DNA of 33,684 nt, taken from assembly GCA_030444405.1 (NCBI GenBank), contig JARFPM010000052.1:1-33684 (forward strand), read 5' to 3'. Each line of letters starts with the position of its first letter. The stretch's first letter is position 1. Made by a program: the position numbers and the translations under genes. Below the pieces are notes generated by a model. That model worked only from the letters and a program-made list of their open reading frames with translations. It had not been told where the DNA came from and did not search any database. This DNA comes from Nitrospira sp. (GTDB lineage: Bacteria; Nitrospirota; Nitrospiria; Nitrospirales; Nitrospiraceae). Below, piece after piece: positions 32,643-33,684 of the stretch.

Positions 32643-33684
32643 ATGAAGTATCGAGAGGGTCGACAACGTATGAGCGTTATTTCTCTGCTGCTGGCCGGCG
32701 GAGTACTGGTCGGAGCCACCGTTACGCCTCCAGCGAAGGCGGGAACGCCGACTCTCAGATTGCAGGTTGATAGTGGCACCAGTGTAGACATTCTTGGCGC
32801 GTCAACTGGCTGTCCGAGCGGGTACACTCAATGTTACAAGGTCAATTATGCTGCCGCCAACGCGGTCGGCAGCAACAGTAGAAGTTACAATGTTAAGCTT
32901 GCTCCCAGCACCACGGATATCGCGAAACTCCTCATCAACGATACCTCGTCGGATAAGGTTGCGCTTACCGGCGTACAATTTGTACCAACGTCCGGGACGA
33001 GCAGCTGGCCCAATACTGAAACCCATGTGCTGAAAATCACCTGGACACACACTTACGACACGAGCCCCAACACGGCAGGCAGTTACGTGTTTGGCTTAAG
33101 CTCCACAGGGTATTTGCAAGCCGCAGCCGGAACCTCTCCCCTCTATACACAGTACGATGGGATTCGATTTGAGGGATGGGGAGTATTCAATCCCTCTCAT
33201 ACCACCCTGAATGGGGGTAAGGGTGCCGCAATTCTCAACGTGTCGCCGTACACAACGAATCTGACGCCCTTAACCCTGCCGGGAATCGCGAACCAAGCGA
33301 GTGCCACAACCTTTACCCTCAGTCAAGTCGTCACCTATCCGACTCTTGGCTGTGATGCCGACGGCAGCGGTTCCGGCACAACATGCAAGCCGAAAATTAC
33401 GATTACGATGACCGTCACGGTGTATGGTCCAGACACACTAGTCCTTACGAATAGCGCGATAGGGGTCGGCGGAGGGCCTTGCAAGTTAACGCCGGCAGAT
33501 GAGGGCGTCACCCAGCCGACCGGCAACCCAATCCCCTGTCACGCAAGCGGCGGAAAGAAAAAGAGCCAAGACGACCCCATCGCGGAGGAAATCACTACAG
33601 ACGTTACTAGGAGCCTTAGTGACGCAGCTTTGGACGGTGTCACGGTGGCGGCAGTTGCCTGCACACCGGAGGACAATTGTCCAT
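32643..33684 (+). CDS. Large secreted protein, N-terminal part (runs off the window)
   Basis: From the ATG at 32643, with GGAGG five bases upstream, the frame stays open for 347 codons to the window end. A Sec signal peptide (MSVISLLLAGGVLVGATVTPPAKA, after a basic start) precedes a Thr/Ser/Gly-rich, beta-type mature region with scattered cysteines: CPSGYTQCYK, LGCDADG, TTCKPK, GGPCKL, PCHASGG, ACTPEDNC. A basic GGKKKSQDDP stretch lies near residue 300. No family is recognised. It may be an exported, disulfide-bonded surface or S-layer-like protein, but only the signal peptide is firm. Confidence 0.8.
   Translation, partial: MKYREGRQRMSVISLLLAGGVLVGATVTPPAKAGTPTLRLQVDSGTSVDILGASTGCPSGYTQCYKVNYAAANAVGSNSRSYNVKLAPSTTDIAKLLINDTSSDKVALTGVQFVPTSGTSSWPNTETHVLKITWTHTYDTSPNTAGSYVFGLSSTGYLQAAAGTSPLYTQYDGIRFEGWGVFNPSHTTLNGGKGAAILNVSPYTTNLTPLTLPGIANQASATTFTLSQVVTYPTLGCDADGSGSGTTCKPKITITMTVTVYGPDTLVLTNSAIGVGGGPCKLTPADEGVTQPTGNPIPCHASGGKKKSQDDPIAEEITTDVTRSLSDAALDGVTVAAVACTPEDNCP

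Noticed and set aside
1-33684. CRISPR arrays, rRNA genes, complete insertion sequences, phage genes
   Set aside because: I looked for regularly spaced repeats, rRNA segments and transposase or integrase motifs and saw none.

Overview
The window looks like a stretch of chromosome from a Nitrospira-like bacterium (phylum Nitrospirota). This is inferred from the gene set, not from any marker gene: glutamate synthase, a trehalose synthase next to a DUF5752 gene, a GH57 glucanase beside GalT, and an Rh-type ammonium channel. Genes are densely packed and GC-rich except in two gene-poor stretches (about 22.3-26.6 kb and 31.4-32.6 kb).

Layout. (1) 0.2-7.3 kb, minus strand: gltB and gltD, followed in the same operon by three small genes (75 aa, a 215-aa nucleotidyltransferase, 72 aa). 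Beyond them lies a second, diverged copy of the gltD 3' end, as if a cassette had been inserted at the gltD terminus. (2) 7.5-11.4 kb, plus strand: a polyprenyl diphosphate synthase, a DUF1015 protein and a sigma-54-dependent response regulator. (3) 11.5-13.8 kb, minus strand: VanZ-like protein, AmgK-like sugar kinase and MurU-like nucleotidyltransferase, the gene pair of the MurNAc recycling route. (4) 13.8-18.5 kb, plus strand: GH57 glucanase, GalT and a CCA-adding enzyme. (5) 18.5-20.3 kb: a frameshifted ThiS/MoaD-like remnant, a tiny secreted Lys/Glu repeat protein with a sigma-54-like promoter and a strong terminator, a fibronectin-III lipoprotein and tRNA-Arg(ACG). (6) 20.4-22.3 kb, minus strand: TreT and DUF5752. 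(7) 22.3-26.6 kb: a decayed region holding at least three gene fragments (nucleotidyltransferase, CBS protein, agmatinase family) and a MITE-like inverted-repeat element. It also contains two intact genes, a membrane protein and the Rh-type channel. (8) 26.6-30.6 kb, plus strand: FlgO-like lipid-envelope protein, ThiD, a heme-copper-oxidase-like membrane protein and an alpha/beta hydrolase. (9) 30.6-31.4 kb, minus strand: a metallo-beta-lactamase-fold phosphodiesterase. (10) A gene-poor stretch, then the start of a large secreted protein that runs off the window at 33.7 kb.

How it fits together. The Rh channel would bring ammonia to the GltBD ammonia-assimilation enzyme. GH57, GalT-like and TreT form a glucan, sugar-nucleotide and trehalose group. 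AmgK and MurU would recycle peptidoglycan sugars. Two themes cut across the window. One is an intergenic repeat built from GTGCTGAG/CTCAGCAC that fills two operon junctions and seems to supply the Shine-Dalgarno of the downstream gene. The other is a set of genes without Shine-Dalgarno sequences whose -10 boxes lie only 7-11 nt before the start codon, suggesting leaderless or near-leaderless mRNAs.
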